DNA from: Microglena sp. YARC
Lineage: Eukaryota > Chlorophyta > Chlorophyceae > Chlamydomonadales > Chlamydomonadaceae
Assembly: GCA_022414725.1 (NCBI GenBank)
Contig: CM039464.1
Location: 11,786,187-11,850,186 of the forward strand
DNA: 64,000 bases
Direction: 5' to 3'
A program made the position numbers and the translations under genes. Numbering within the stretch: the stretch's first letter is position 1; every line of letters begins with the position of its first letter. Positions 11,601-17,720 of this stretch are shown in pieces. The notes under the pieces are model-generated. The model worked only from the letters and a program-made list of their open reading frames with translations, ran no database searches and was not told the origin of the DNA.

Positions 11601-14600
11601 TCTCTCTAGTCTGGTGAACAGTTTTGCATGTACGTATTTTTCAGACAACACAACCAGACCTCATTGATACGAGCACCTTGGGCGCATACATGCTTTGTGC
11701 CTTTTGTTGCACTGCCTGTTCTTGTTTGCAATTGAAATGTATGTCATCAATCCAGGGTAGGCCGGATTATGCTACAGGGACTTGCCCAATCGTGACAGGA
11801 AGGGCTAAACAGAAAAGGTATTTATGAACTGAACCCCAAACGATCGTTGGATTTCTACTGACCTGCTATCCACCCACCCAACCAACCCACCTGCCCAGAG
11901 CTGCTAGCGGTCTGTTCATGTGCTTTCTGTGGGCCACCCATCCACCCGCCCATACACTCTCTCAACCACCCAACCCACCTGCACCCACCCAACCCATCTG
12001 CATCAACCCAACCCGCCAGCATCATCGTCCCGTATGTCGCAGGTACTTCCTCCTAGACCCACACACACTGCGTTATTTCAAACACACTAAGCCAATGTCT
12101 TAATCCTCACACACACTGGATCGCAGGTGGGGTAAAGGTGCGGTACTTCCTCCTAGTCCCCCACGCACTGCGTTATTTCAAACACACTACGTTACTGTCT
12201 AATCCTCAAACACACTGCGTTATGTCAAACACACTATGAAACAGTATAATCCTTACACACAGTGCGTTATTCCAAACACACTGCGTTACTGTCTAGTCCT
12301 CACGCACACTGCGTTATGTCAAACACACTACATTACTATCGAATCATCAAACACACTGGATTTCAGGTGGGGTAAAGGCGTGGTACTTCCTCCTAGCCCC
12401 ACACACACTGCGTTATTTCAAGCACCCTACGTTACTGTATAATCCTCACACACACTGCGTTATGTCAAATACACAACATTGCTGTATACTCCCTGAACAC
12501 ACTGGATCGCAGGTGGGGTCTAGGCGTGGTACTTCCTCCCAGCCCCACACACACTGCATTATTTATAACAGACACCCCACACACTGTGTTATTTCAAACG
12601 CACTACGTTAATGTCTGATCCTCAAACACACTGGATTGCAGGTGGGGTAAAGGCGTGGTACTTCCTCCCAGCCCCACACACACTGCATTATTTATAACAC
12701 ACACCCCACACACTGCGTTATTTCAAACGCACTACGTTAATGTCTGATCCTCAAACACACTGGATCGCAGGTGGGGTAAAGGCGTAGTACTTCCTCCAGC
12801 CCCCACACACACTGAGTTATTTCTAACACACACCCCACAAACACTACATTATTTCAAACACACCACGTTACTGTCAAATCCTCAAACACACTGCGGCATT
12901 TCAAACAAACGCGTTATTTCAAACACACCAGATGGCAGGTGGGGTAAAGGTGTGGTACTTTGTCCTAGCCCCACATACAATGCGTCATTTCTGACACACA
13001 CCCCACACACAGTGTTATTTCTAACACACACCACACACACTGCGTTGCTTTTAACACACACTACACACACTGTGTTATTTCAAACACACTACGTTACTGT
13101 CTAATCCTGAAACACACTGGGTCGCAGGTGGGGTAAAGGCGTGGTACCGCCTCCCAGCCCCATACACACTGCGTTGTTTCAAACACGCTGTGTTACTGCC
13201 TAATCCTCATACACACTGGATTGCAGGTGGGGTAAAGGCGTGATACTTCCTCGCAGCCCCACACACACTGCGTTATTTCAAACACACTACGTTACTGCCT
13301 AATCCTCAAACACACTGGATTGCAGGTGGGGTAAAGGCGTGATACTTCCTCCCAGCCCCACACACACTGCTTTATTTCAAACACACTACGTTACTGCCTA
13401 ATCCTCAAACACAATGGATCGCAGGTGGGGTAAAGGCGTGGTACTTCCCCCCAGCCCCCCAAGTCTTCTGATGGGCTGCCTTCAAATGTTGCACATCACC
13501 TTCACTGGTCCATTGCAAGCCCATAAACTCAGGGCAGCTGTTGAGCAGTTAGGCTTGCAGGATGGCAATGTAGCTTCACCCCAGCTTCCTCTTCAAGAGG
13601 TGACAGCTGGCATGCCAGCGTCACTAAAGGAGCCGTATCTCGTATCCCTAGCTGGCGTTGTACGCTTGGAAGGGGAGGACTCCTTGGAGGGGGGCCAGGT
13701 GCGCATACATATGCTTAGGGAACAGCAACTAATATTAGTGTTTGAAAAACTAATATTAACTCATATTAGTTTTTCAAATAAATACAAAATTCTTGTGAGA
13801 CGGCTCGTCCGACTAATATTATATAATATTATATCACATAGCCGACCCCTACATATGCTAACGGGGTTCACTTTGTCAATGTGTATTCTTTCTAGCCCTT
13901 CTTGTCACGGTTGGGCAAGTCCCTTAAGCCTATTTGGCCTACCCCTTGACTGTAACATACATACATACAATACATATTTACATACATACATGCATACATA
14001 CATACTAACATACGCTCACGTACGCATACCTCAATGCAGCAGAATCCACACACTTGTGTACACTTCCCTCGACACATTAGACTCAACCTTCCTCTAGAAC
14101 TTTCCATCTCGCCCAGACACTTCGCACCGCAACCCGTTCAGTTATAACATGCCCACCACCACAACCTTCCACCACCACCTTTCGCGCCTCGCCAAGCCTG
14201 GCACAAGCTTGAGCAAACAGCTAATGGCATCACTAAAACATTCCACTACCACAAACTTCCACCTCGCCAGGCTGGCACAAGCTTGCAAGAGCTAATGGCA
14301 TCACTACAACATTCCACCACCACAACATTCCACTTCGCCAGCCTGGCACAAGCTTGCAAGAGCTGATGGCATCACCACAACCTTCCACCACCACCACCTT
14401 CCACCTCACCAGGCTGGCACAAGCTTGCAAGAGCTAATGGCATCACTACAACATTCCACCACCACAACATTCCACCACACACACATTCCACTTTGCCAGC
14501 CTGGCACAAGCTTGCAAGAGCTGATGGCATCACTTTAACATGCCACCACCACAACCTTGCACCACAACATGCCACCTCGCCAGCCTGGCACAAGCTTGCA

Positions 14601-15208
14601 AGAGCTGATGGCATCACTATAACATTCCACTACCACAAACTTCCACCTCGCCAGCCTGGCACAAGCTTGCAAGAGCTGATGGCATCACTATAACATGCCA
14701 CCACCACAACCTTGCACCTCGCCAGCCTGGCACAAGCTTGCAGGAGCTCATGGCATCACGGGGCAGCGGCCTCAGGCTATGGGGCAGTGGCTTCGAAGGT
14801 GTGACTGTAGCCTATGGAGCCCCCTCCTGTGCTAGCAGTACAGGGGGCCTGGGGGGCGAGTTGTATTTCTTCGGCACGGGCCTAAGCTCTGCGGGACTGA
14901 CGCGAGCAGTGGAGGCCTGTGGACGAGGAGGGGCGGAGGCGATGGAGCTGCGTTCTCTTCAGAGTTTAAGCATTGCAGAGCGTAAATCAGTAGCTGAGTC
15001 TCACAAGTTCGACCCCTTGCCTGAGGGTTGCTTCTTCGATGGAAATCGCTTCTTTGACGGCTTTGGGGATGTGGTGAAGGAGCACCCCAACACACAAGAG
15101 TTTCTGGCGGACTTTGTGGTGGAGGAAAACAAGAGGATAGAAGCGGAGAATGCCGCTGCTGCAGCTGCCACGGTTCCCTTGGTCGTACTCTCTGCCAAGC
15201 TCCTTTGA
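988..15208 (+). CDS. DNAAF9: DNAAF9/Shulin-like axonemal dynein assembly factor, 8 exons, 5' end outside the window
   Basis: Exon model: 988-1152, 2209-2454, 4951-5224, 7780-8075, 9164-9863, 11024-11240, 13425-13698, 14744-15208, about 878 residues. Phases agree at the seven junctions (0,0,1,0,1,2,0), apart from an uncertain start of the second exon. In order the protein shows: an alanine-rich basic coiled-coil segment and an acidic stretch (second and third exons); an unassigned domain; a P-loop-like GLPGSEQSSVS with no lysine (about residues 454-464), expected of a pseudo-GTPase; a CobW-C-like segment beginning HITFTGPLQAHKL; and a tail with DPLPEG..FDGN...FGD..HP. As I recall the family, DNAAF9 (Tetrahymena Shulin, human C20orf194, about 1,180 residues) holds outer-arm dynein inactive for delivery to cilia and has a pseudo-GTPase plus CobW-C-like fold. 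The assignment rests on recognition of layout and motifs, not a search. The missing N-terminus would lie left of base 1. Confidence 0.62.
1153..2208. repeat. Intron of CCCAACCTGACC repeats with two decayed exon-B copies
   Basis: Short tandem CTGACCTGACCCGTGCCAAC-type repeats alternate with decayed copies of the next exon's start. These lie at about 1617-1720 and 1919-2025, each after a GACAG or GTCAG acceptor-like end and each encoding a variant of CPAYLLNLTEGIP. Both copies lose the frame within about 40 codons. Confidence 0.75.
2209..2454 (+). CDS. DNAAF9: DNAAF9-like exon B, alanine-rich basic segment
   Basis: The donor is CGCAAG|GTCAGT and the reading frame ends AAKRQDRQRK at phase 0. 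It encodes CPAYLLNLTEGIPKAIAFSALG, then an Ala/Arg/Lys-rich helix-like stretch. The start is uncertain. The obvious acceptor GAACAG|ATCTTG (exon from 2214) gives a broken frame, because this copy has one base fewer than sister copies in a CCC run. An AAG|AACAG acceptor five bases upstream (exon from 2209) restores phase 0. A sequencing error in the C run is an equal possibility. Confidence 0.5.
2455..3560 (+). repeat. Tandem array of exon-B 3' ends separated by poly-G tracts
   Basis: About eight units of 110-150 bp. Each contains a decayed copy of the last ~70 bases of exon B including its AAG|GTCAGT donor, then a GTGTGTGGGTGGGTG segment and a run of about 10 to 36 G. Later units have an in-frame stop. 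The G runs (for example 2900-2940, 3160-3189) are candidate G-quadruplexes, and their lengths may be unreliable in the assembly. Confidence 0.8.
3561..3905 (+). repeat. GGGTTGGGTTGTGTCGG tandem repeat
   Basis: Irregular TTGGGTTGTGTCGGATTGTG repeats, with CATGACCGTCAGCGCC-like remnants of the previous array at about 3605 and 3785. It looks like a further decayed continuation of the exon-B array. Confidence 0.6.
3906..4350. other. AT-rich segment, poly-C tract and TATAGCGATCGCTA palindrome
   Basis: It holds two copies of a TTTTGGCCCAAATTGCTG motif (about 3990 and 4332), a C tract at 4255-4300, and a TATAGCGATCGCTA palindrome at about 4304-4317. Related pieces recur near 24010 and 51395-51440. 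This may be a decayed small foldback element. No gene is seen. Confidence 0.4.
4351..4950 (+). repeat. CAACCACACACCAACACCC array with one duplicate exon-C copy
   Basis: ACC/CACA-rich minisatellite. At 4611-4710 a copy of exon C's 5' third is embedded, with its own CCCCAG acceptor and open for about 33 codons, but with no donor. It is about 90 percent identical by eye to 4951-5050. I read it as a decayed duplicate exon. Confidence 0.7.
4951..5224 (+). CDS. DNAAF9: DNAAF9-like exon C, coiled coil plus acidic stretch
   Basis: The acceptor is CACCCTAG|GTGG and the donor CTGACTG|GTAAGC, phase 0 to 1. It begins VASKAVRLASARKQRQAQ, continuing the basic helix of exon B, then an E/D-rich stretch around GDEGEEDEGN, then LGGGDDALLLTG. 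The split last codon is completed in frame by exon D. Confidence 0.6.
5225..5787 (+). repeat. Decayed copies of exon C's 3' end and donor
   Basis: Copies of GGTGGTGGAGATGATGCG..CTGACTGGTGAGCTGGTGC occur at about 5340-5410 and 5555-5625. They are separated by CCTAACCTAACCTAATATA-type short repeats. A further upstream piece of exon C (GCCATGGGAGAGAGGGAGGG...) is copied at about 5505-5555. More fragments lie at 5768-5795, 5992-6020 and 6108-6135. Confidence 0.75.
5424..5502 (-). mobile_element. SINE fragment (tRNA-derived family)
   Basis: It matches the body of the full-length SINE at 15678-15890: CTGTCAACCGCCATGGTAGC and the tACCTGGACA..GCTACC region are recognisable on the minus strand. It is truncated at both ends and lies between exon-C copies. 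Confidence 0.55.
5796..5991. mobile_element. hAT-like MITE, group A, 8-bp TSD CTGCTAAC
   Basis: 196 bp. Perfect 13-bp terminal inverted repeats CAGGGTACTTCCA / TGGAAGTACCCTG. The flanks 5788-5795 and 5992-5999 are both CTGCTAAC, an exact 8-bp target duplication. It has no transposase; the interior is GCGC/AAAA-rich with short internal palindromes. CAGGG ends with an 8-bp duplication are typical of the hAT superfamily. It inserted into a decayed exon-C copy. Confidence 0.88.
6287..6481. mobile_element. hAT-like MITE, group B, TSD ATTCCAAC/T
   Basis: 195 bp. Ends CAGGGTAATACTA and TAGTACCCTG. The flanking 8-mers ATTCCAAC (6279-6286) and ATTCCAAT (6482-6489) differ by one base. The interior runs opposite to the group A copy at 5796 and shares the GCGCTGACCAATTTGGC motif. 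Confidence 0.82.
6490..7779 (+). repeat. CCCAACCCATCCC array with tandem copies of exon D's 5' edge
   Basis: Long CCCAACCCATCCCATCC-type repeats. Copies of exon D's start, each with a CCATGCAG or CCGTGCAG acceptor followed by CCTGTCCCATCATGCCAGC, begin near 6937, 7105, 7230, 7478 and 7605. The 7230 copy extends through about 110 bases of exon D and ends at GCAGCTTGAGTCCATCACC. Confidence 0.82.
7780..8075 (+). CDS. DNAAF9: DNAAF9-like exon D
   Basis: The acceptor is CCCATGCAG|CC and the donor GACACAG|GTGGG, phase 1 to 0. It is open throughout. It encodes VPGTLWCFTGGLVFITQHSR, a Gly/Ala-rich stretch, and LTTNMHVALPLNGMTQ. The domain is not assigned. Confidence 0.55.
8076..8890 (+). repeat. Decayed exon-D 3' copies, then GCTTGCTTGC and GTCAGTGTTGTTGGT repeats
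   Basis: A copy of exon D's last ~55 bases with its CACAG|GTGGGC donor sits at about 8130-8210. An internal exon-D piece (AGGGCAGCAGTTGTGGTGGG) is copied at about 8245-8300. From 8370 the array is TTGC microsatellite mixed with GTTGTTGGTCAGT repeats. No gene is seen in it. Confidence 0.72.
8905..9043 (+). mobile_element. 5'-truncated SINE inserted in a splice acceptor tract, TSD TTCCCTTTGC
   Basis: 139 bp matching the body and 3' end of the SINE at 15678-15890 in + orientation; the tRNA-like head is missing. The exact 10-bp duplication TTCCCTTTGC flanks it at 8895-8904 and 9044-9053. The duplicated target is the pyrimidine tract just upstream of the acceptor at 9055. Confidence 0.85.
9056..9163 (+). 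repeat. In-frame duplicate of exon E's start with its own acceptor
   Basis: The acceptor CCCTTTGCAG|GCGGG is followed by about 72 bases nearly identical to the start of exon E (GRKHLLSVVLPAWQKACRD against GRKHMLSVVLPAWQQACRD). A 36-base segment containing the next acceptor then follows. The offset is 108 bases, exactly 36 codons, and the frame is open. Splicing to either acceptor therefore stays in frame. Confidence 0.75.
9164..9863 (+). CDS. DNAAF9: DNAAF9-like exon E, pseudo-GTPase domain
   Basis: The acceptor is CATTGCAG|GCGGG and the donor ATGCTGCCAG|GTAGG, phase 0 to 1. 233 codons, the largest exon. It carries GVTLVAGLPGSEQSSVSHAL at about 9524-9583, a P-loop-like loop where the lysine of GxxxxGK(S/T) is absent. 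It also carries LGAQVVVVPTGGG and GCQHVVLVTSSFEGIVPQM, which alternate beta strands and helices as in a Rossmann-type NTPase. I infer no nucleotide hydrolysis. Confidence 0.7.
9864..10540 (+). repeat. Array of AGGATGCTGCCAG|GTAGGGGGAAGTT units (exon E 3' edge plus donor)
   Basis: More than a dozen units of about 55 bp or less. Each repeats the last ~13 bases of exon E and its donor, then GGGGGAAGTTAGCCCATAGTTAGCTGCC. Every unit keeps a usable GTAGG donor. Confidence 0.9.
10541..10799. repeat. TTTAGGG-like stretch and CCCTACCCCTA repeats
   Basis: At 10550-10582 there is an irregular TTAAGGGTTTAAGGGGTTTAGGG run resembling plant/algal telomere repeats. It is followed by CCCCTACCCCTACCC repeats and CCCTAAACCCCTTAACCC in the opposite sense near 10709-10735. 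It is too irregular to call a telomeric block. Confidence 0.5.
10800..10915 (+). pseudogene. Decayed duplicate of exon F
   Basis: CTGCCAG|GTCTCTGCTAGATCAG copies the start of exon F with a small insertion that makes a TAG in frame. It then follows exon F closely for about 100 bases (AEGYVDVAVITGSAQGV..KVQSLIQ) and breaks at GCGCCGTCCATC. It is followed by CCCTTACCCCTTACCCC repeats up to the functional acceptor. Confidence 0.75.
11024..11240 (+). CDS. DNAAF9: DNAAF9-like exon F
   Basis: The acceptor is ATGCTGCCAG|GTCTGC and the donor GGATCGCAG|GTGGGG, phase 1 to 2. It continues the pseudo-GTPase domain: LAEGYVDVAVITGSAQGVQK, FVRGTRTALARANEELCPP and KKLESLKMDR. The acceptor shares ATGCTGCCAGGT with the upstream donor. 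Confidence 0.68.
11241..11510 (+). repeat. Four ~58-bp tandem units
   Basis: TATGTTACAGTCTGCTTG..TTGCAACTTGACACCTAAATG is repeated four times with few changes, then a TGTATGTATGTGTGTG tract. The first unit begins inside the sequence that follows exon F. Confidence 0.85.
11512..11850 (+). repeat. Dispersed family P, two copies
   Basis: Copies at about 11512-11600 and 11750-11850 share TTACAATCCAGGGGTA..CCGAATAGGCC, GGGACTTGCCCAA and GAACTGAACCCCAAACGATCG. The same family recurs near 13905 (-), 15908, 16150, 17608, 25838, 42545 (-), 55865, 58625 (-) and 59130 (-), often next to GTAT repeats. It codes for no protein. The transposon class is not clear. Confidence 0.65.
12110..13424 (+). repeat. 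Array of exon F/G junction copies, ~100-bp units
   Basis: About ten units of the form TGGATCGCAG|GTGGGGTAAAGGCG, then GTACTTCCTCCCAGCCCC, then CACACACTGCGTTATTTCAAAC. Each holds the CGCAG|GTGGGG exon edge. The last unit (13411-13460) merges into exon G. Confidence 0.88.
13425..13698 (+). CDS. DNAAF9: DNAAF9-like exon G, CobW-C-like segment
   Basis: Chosen acceptor is ATGGATCGCAG|GTGGGG, phase 2. An alternative acceptor 30 bases downstream (CCCCCCAG at 13454) keeps the same frame. The donor is GGGCCAG|GTGCGC, phase 0. The segment LQMLHITFTGPLQAHKLRA, 20 or so residues of spacer, and EPYLVSLAGVVRLEGEDSL resemble the beta-alpha start of CobW-C domains (VRF.GPL....L). Confidence 0.62.
13699..14140. 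other. Intron with CTAATATTA palindromes, family P copy (-) and CATA microsatellite
   Basis: 13725-13840 holds repeated AACTAATATTAG-type palindromes able to fold. 13898-13965 is a minus-strand family P copy adjoining ACATACATACATAC repeats to about 14020. No coding sequence is seen here. Confidence 0.55.
14141..14743 (+). repeat. Array of exon H 5'-edge copies with acceptor
   Basis: About eight units of 60-90 bp: CTCGCCAGCCTGGCACAAGC, TTGCAAGAGCTGATGGCATC, then ACAACATTCCACCACCAC. Each copies the acceptor region and first ~17 bases of exon H. Most units read TTGCAAG where the last unit reads TTGCAG|GAG, so only the last has the canonical CAG|G arrangement at this point. Confidence 0.88.
14744..15208 (+). 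CDS. DNAAF9: DNAAF9-like terminal exon H
   Basis: The acceptor is GCTTGCAG|GAGCTC, phase 0; stop TGA at 15206-15208. 154 codons. It shows GGELYFFGTGLSSAGLTRAV, LQSLSIAERKSVAESHKFD, then PLPEGCFFDGNRFFDGFGD and EHPNTQEFLADFVVEENKR, ending with an alanine-rich tail. The PLPEG..F.G..F..FGD..HP signature is the strongest single reason for the DNAAF9 call, from my memory of the vertebrate C-terminus. Confidence 0.7.
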   Translation, partial: ELMASRGSGLRLWGSGFEGVTVAYGAPSCASSTGGLGGELYFFGTGLSSAGLTRAVEACGRGGAEAMELRSLQSLSIAERKSVAESHKFDPLPEGCFFDGNRFFDGFGDVVKEHPNTQEFLADFVVEENKRIEAENAAAAAATVPLVVLSAKLL

Positions 15209-15664
15209 GGATCATGCTGGTGCTGAAAATGACGACGATCATGATCACGTCGTTGATGATGACTGACAAGAAGGTCCATCCAACTCCTCCCCCCCACCCC
15301 CCATCCCCCATCCCCCCCCACACACATCCCCGCTCACACACCCCAGCTTCACCCCACCACAACCACCACCCAATATATCACGATGATGATGATGATGGTT
15401 ACATTATCCTGGTGCCCTACTGGAGTCCAAATGCATTCAGCATGTCACATGGAAAGGCGCTGTTGTGTTGTAAGTTCTTTGTACAAAGGGTACCAGGATG
15501 ATGATGGTGATGGTAATGATGACGATGATTGTGCTTATGATGGTGGTGGTTACATTATCCTGGTGCCCTACTGGATTCAAAAGGCCTTCAGCATGTCATG
15601 GTGGTGTTGTGTTGGAATTCCTATGTACAAAGGGCACCAGAGGGGGACAAGAGAAACTTTGGTG
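15209..15664 (+). repeat. GATGAT-rich spacer with two short hairpin elements
   Basis: At about 15400-15497 and 15553-15642 the same ~95-bp unit occurs twice. Each starts TTATCCTGGTGCCCTACTGG and ends TACAAAGGG(T/C)ACCAG, so the ends are inverted repeats (CTGGTGCCCT/AGGGCACCAG). The copies are separated by GATGATGATGG repeats. Confidence 0.65.
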
Positions 15665-15677
15665 TATCTTCGTATGT

Positions 15678-15890
15678 TAAGGTAATGATAACGCCTGGTG
15701 GGGCGTGGTGTTAAGGGAACCCGTCGTCTGCGGGTAGGGAGCGGTCTTCTACCTCAACTGGACAAGCTACCATCGCGGTTGACGACGACCTGCAACGCTA
15801 AGAGCGACCGTAGGGGGAATCGAACCCTCGACTCTTCGTCCTCAAGCGATTTGGTCTACCACTAGACCAATGTATATCACTGAAAGGGGC
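15678..15890 (-). mobile_element. Full-length tRNA-derived SINE with ~13-bp TSD
   Basis: Read on the minus strand, the head has an A-box-like TGGTCTAGTGG and a 4-bp D-stem GGTC/GACC. A B-box-like GGGTTCGATTCCCC follows about 40 bases later. The tRNA is not functional: acceptor and anticodon stems do not close. The body contains GTCAACCGCGATGGTAGC and the 3' end is GGCGTTATCATTACC with no poly-A. Flanks TATCTTCGTATGT (15665-15677) and TATCTTCGAATGT (15891-15903) are a target duplication with one mismatch. Confidence 0.85.
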
Positions 15891-15904
15891 TATCTTCGAA
15901 TGTA

Positions 15905-16310
15905 TGTTGTTGCAGTCCAGGGGTCGCCTTATAGGCTAAAAGGACTTGCCCAACCATGCTATCAGGAGGGGCTAAAACGGGGAAACGCTGATGAACTGAA
16001 CCCCAAACAAAAATCGATCGTTTTAATGACTGGGGCCCTAATTTCGTGCTACAGTGATAATCTGCATGGTTTGAATACCCGGTCTCCCTGCCTTCAGGCT
16101 GATCAGCAGTTGTATGTATGTATGTATGTATGTATGTATGTATGTATGTTACAGTCCAGGGGTAGGTCAAATAGGCTGAAGGGACTTGCCCAACCGTTAG
16201 AGGAAGGTCTTAAAAAACAAGCACTGATGAACTGAACCCCAAACAATCGTTTAACCAACGAGGGGGGCTTAGTTCGTGCTACAGTGATCACTTAATTATA
16301 CAATATAATT
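15905..16310 (+). repeat. Two family P copies around a GTAT microsatellite
   Basis: Copies at 15908-16075 and 16148-16300 both read TTGCAGTCCAGGGGT or TTACAGTCCAGGGGT, GGGACTTGCCCAACC, GATGAACTGAACCCCAAACA and TTCGTGCTACAGTGAT. They are separated by a GTAT run at 16110-16147. This is the longest version of the family in the window. Confidence 0.7.
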
Positions 16311-17450
16311 CAATCATCATCTCTGGGATCAGCAGTTGCGAGTGGAGTTAACATAGGCAGCATGTCGGAAATGCCATATCCACCACTTGGCAGTCCCCTC
16401 CCCCCCCCCCGGGATTTGTGGAGTGGGCTTGTCTTACGTCAGCACGGCTTGCAAATATCTATGTAATGTACTGCAGCACTGTACTGCAGGCCTATGCAGA
16501 CCTGCAGTATGCAGGCCTACTGTACTGCATGTACTGCAGGCCTATGCATTTGCCTCTGCATCCTGTCTATTATTGTTACCTTTTCCTGTCTTCCTGTTGT
16601 TTGATCATATAAATGTACTGCACCACAATCTTGTGTACAGTAATGCAATCAAGTGGGTGTGGACAGGTTGAATGGATTGGATCGTTGCAAGTTTTTTGGC
16701 GCAGGCCTCTCCCTCCAGGGTCGCCACTTGTCCGATTGTTTGTCGGCACGTAACCCTGGCCCTAACTACCTCATAAACCCTGTCTTCGGTCCGCTGCTGT
16801 CGATTCTGTTGCCACTCTCCCGTTACGCGACGCCAATTTTATGCGTTGTTGCGACTTGCCTTGGACTTGTTCAGCCAACTCTGGGCTGCTCACCGTCTCC
16901 CAATCCCAAGTCCCCCCGTGCGATACCCACAGAAATCAGGGGACCAACTGAGCGGATTCCTGGAGGATGTGGACGTGATGCATGGGAGCATTGCTACTAC
17001 TACTGTAGTGCTGTGTTAGTCCAGCATGTTGTGATTTTATGACAAAATGACCTGACCCCCATGCCCAAGTGAAATGACGCTCTGGGCTGACAGTAAAAAT
17101 GCTGGCAGGGGCAGCAATCGTAAGTGAATTGAACTGTTACATGGGCACAGCGAGCGTAAATGTTTGAGTCAAGTGTGCGAATTAATTGCTCTTTGTACTT
17201 TTCCGGTGCAAAACGTGCACCGGAAGGGTAAACATAGAGTTCCGGTATTGCCAGCACATTTCAGGAAGGCCGTTGTCCTACTCTGTGACAGAGCCTGCGA
17301 TTACATTCGAAGTACCTGGAAGTTGACGGTTCAGCAACCGTGCGGACCTTACACCCAGTTGGATGTGTCAGGCAGGGTGGGAAATATTTAATGATGGCTA
17401 GATTGATGGGAATCTGCTGGTCCATGTAACACCTTACATGTACTGGTGTA
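16311..17450. other. No gene recognised; CTGCAGGCC palindromic repeats and a dispersed repeat
   Basis: 16460-16560 carries GTACTGCAGGCCTATGCAG-type repeats rich in PstI-like palindromes. 16700-16960 contains a dispersed repeat (CCAACTCTGGGCTGCTCACC, GCGATACCCACAGAAATCAG) seen again at 55970-56240, 56445-56560, 56670-56740 and 56795-56890. The rest shows nothing coding that I can support. Confidence 0.45.
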
Positions 17451-17720
17451 CATTCCAGGGTTGTTCCAAAAGTTACGTTTCATATCTGAAACTCTCATCC
17501 GCGTATTTGGGTGAGTCCTTTACCTTGGAAACGTGGACCGGTATGTTTAAAACAGTTACATCTCAAAGCGTAGATTTGAAGTACTCTTGATGTAGTATGC
17601 ATGTTACAGTCCAGGGGTGGCCCAAATATGCTTAACGGACTTGCCGAACTGTGACAGAAGGGGCTTAAAACGATAAGGCACTGATGAGCTGACCCCAAAC
17701 AACCGTTTTACCGACGGGAT
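17450..17720. repeat. CAGGGTTGTTC-end element piece and family P copy
   Basis: 17454-17590 begins CCAGGGTTGTTCCAAAAGTTACG, the end of a second small inverted-repeat family (see 27066-27123). 17605-17715 is a family P copy ending GAGCTGACCCCAAACAACCG. Confidence 0.5.

Noticed and set aside
15795..15870. A functional tRNA gene on the minus strand
   Set aside because: A-box, B-box and D-stem are present, but acceptor and anticodon stems do not pair and the sequence continues into the SINE body.
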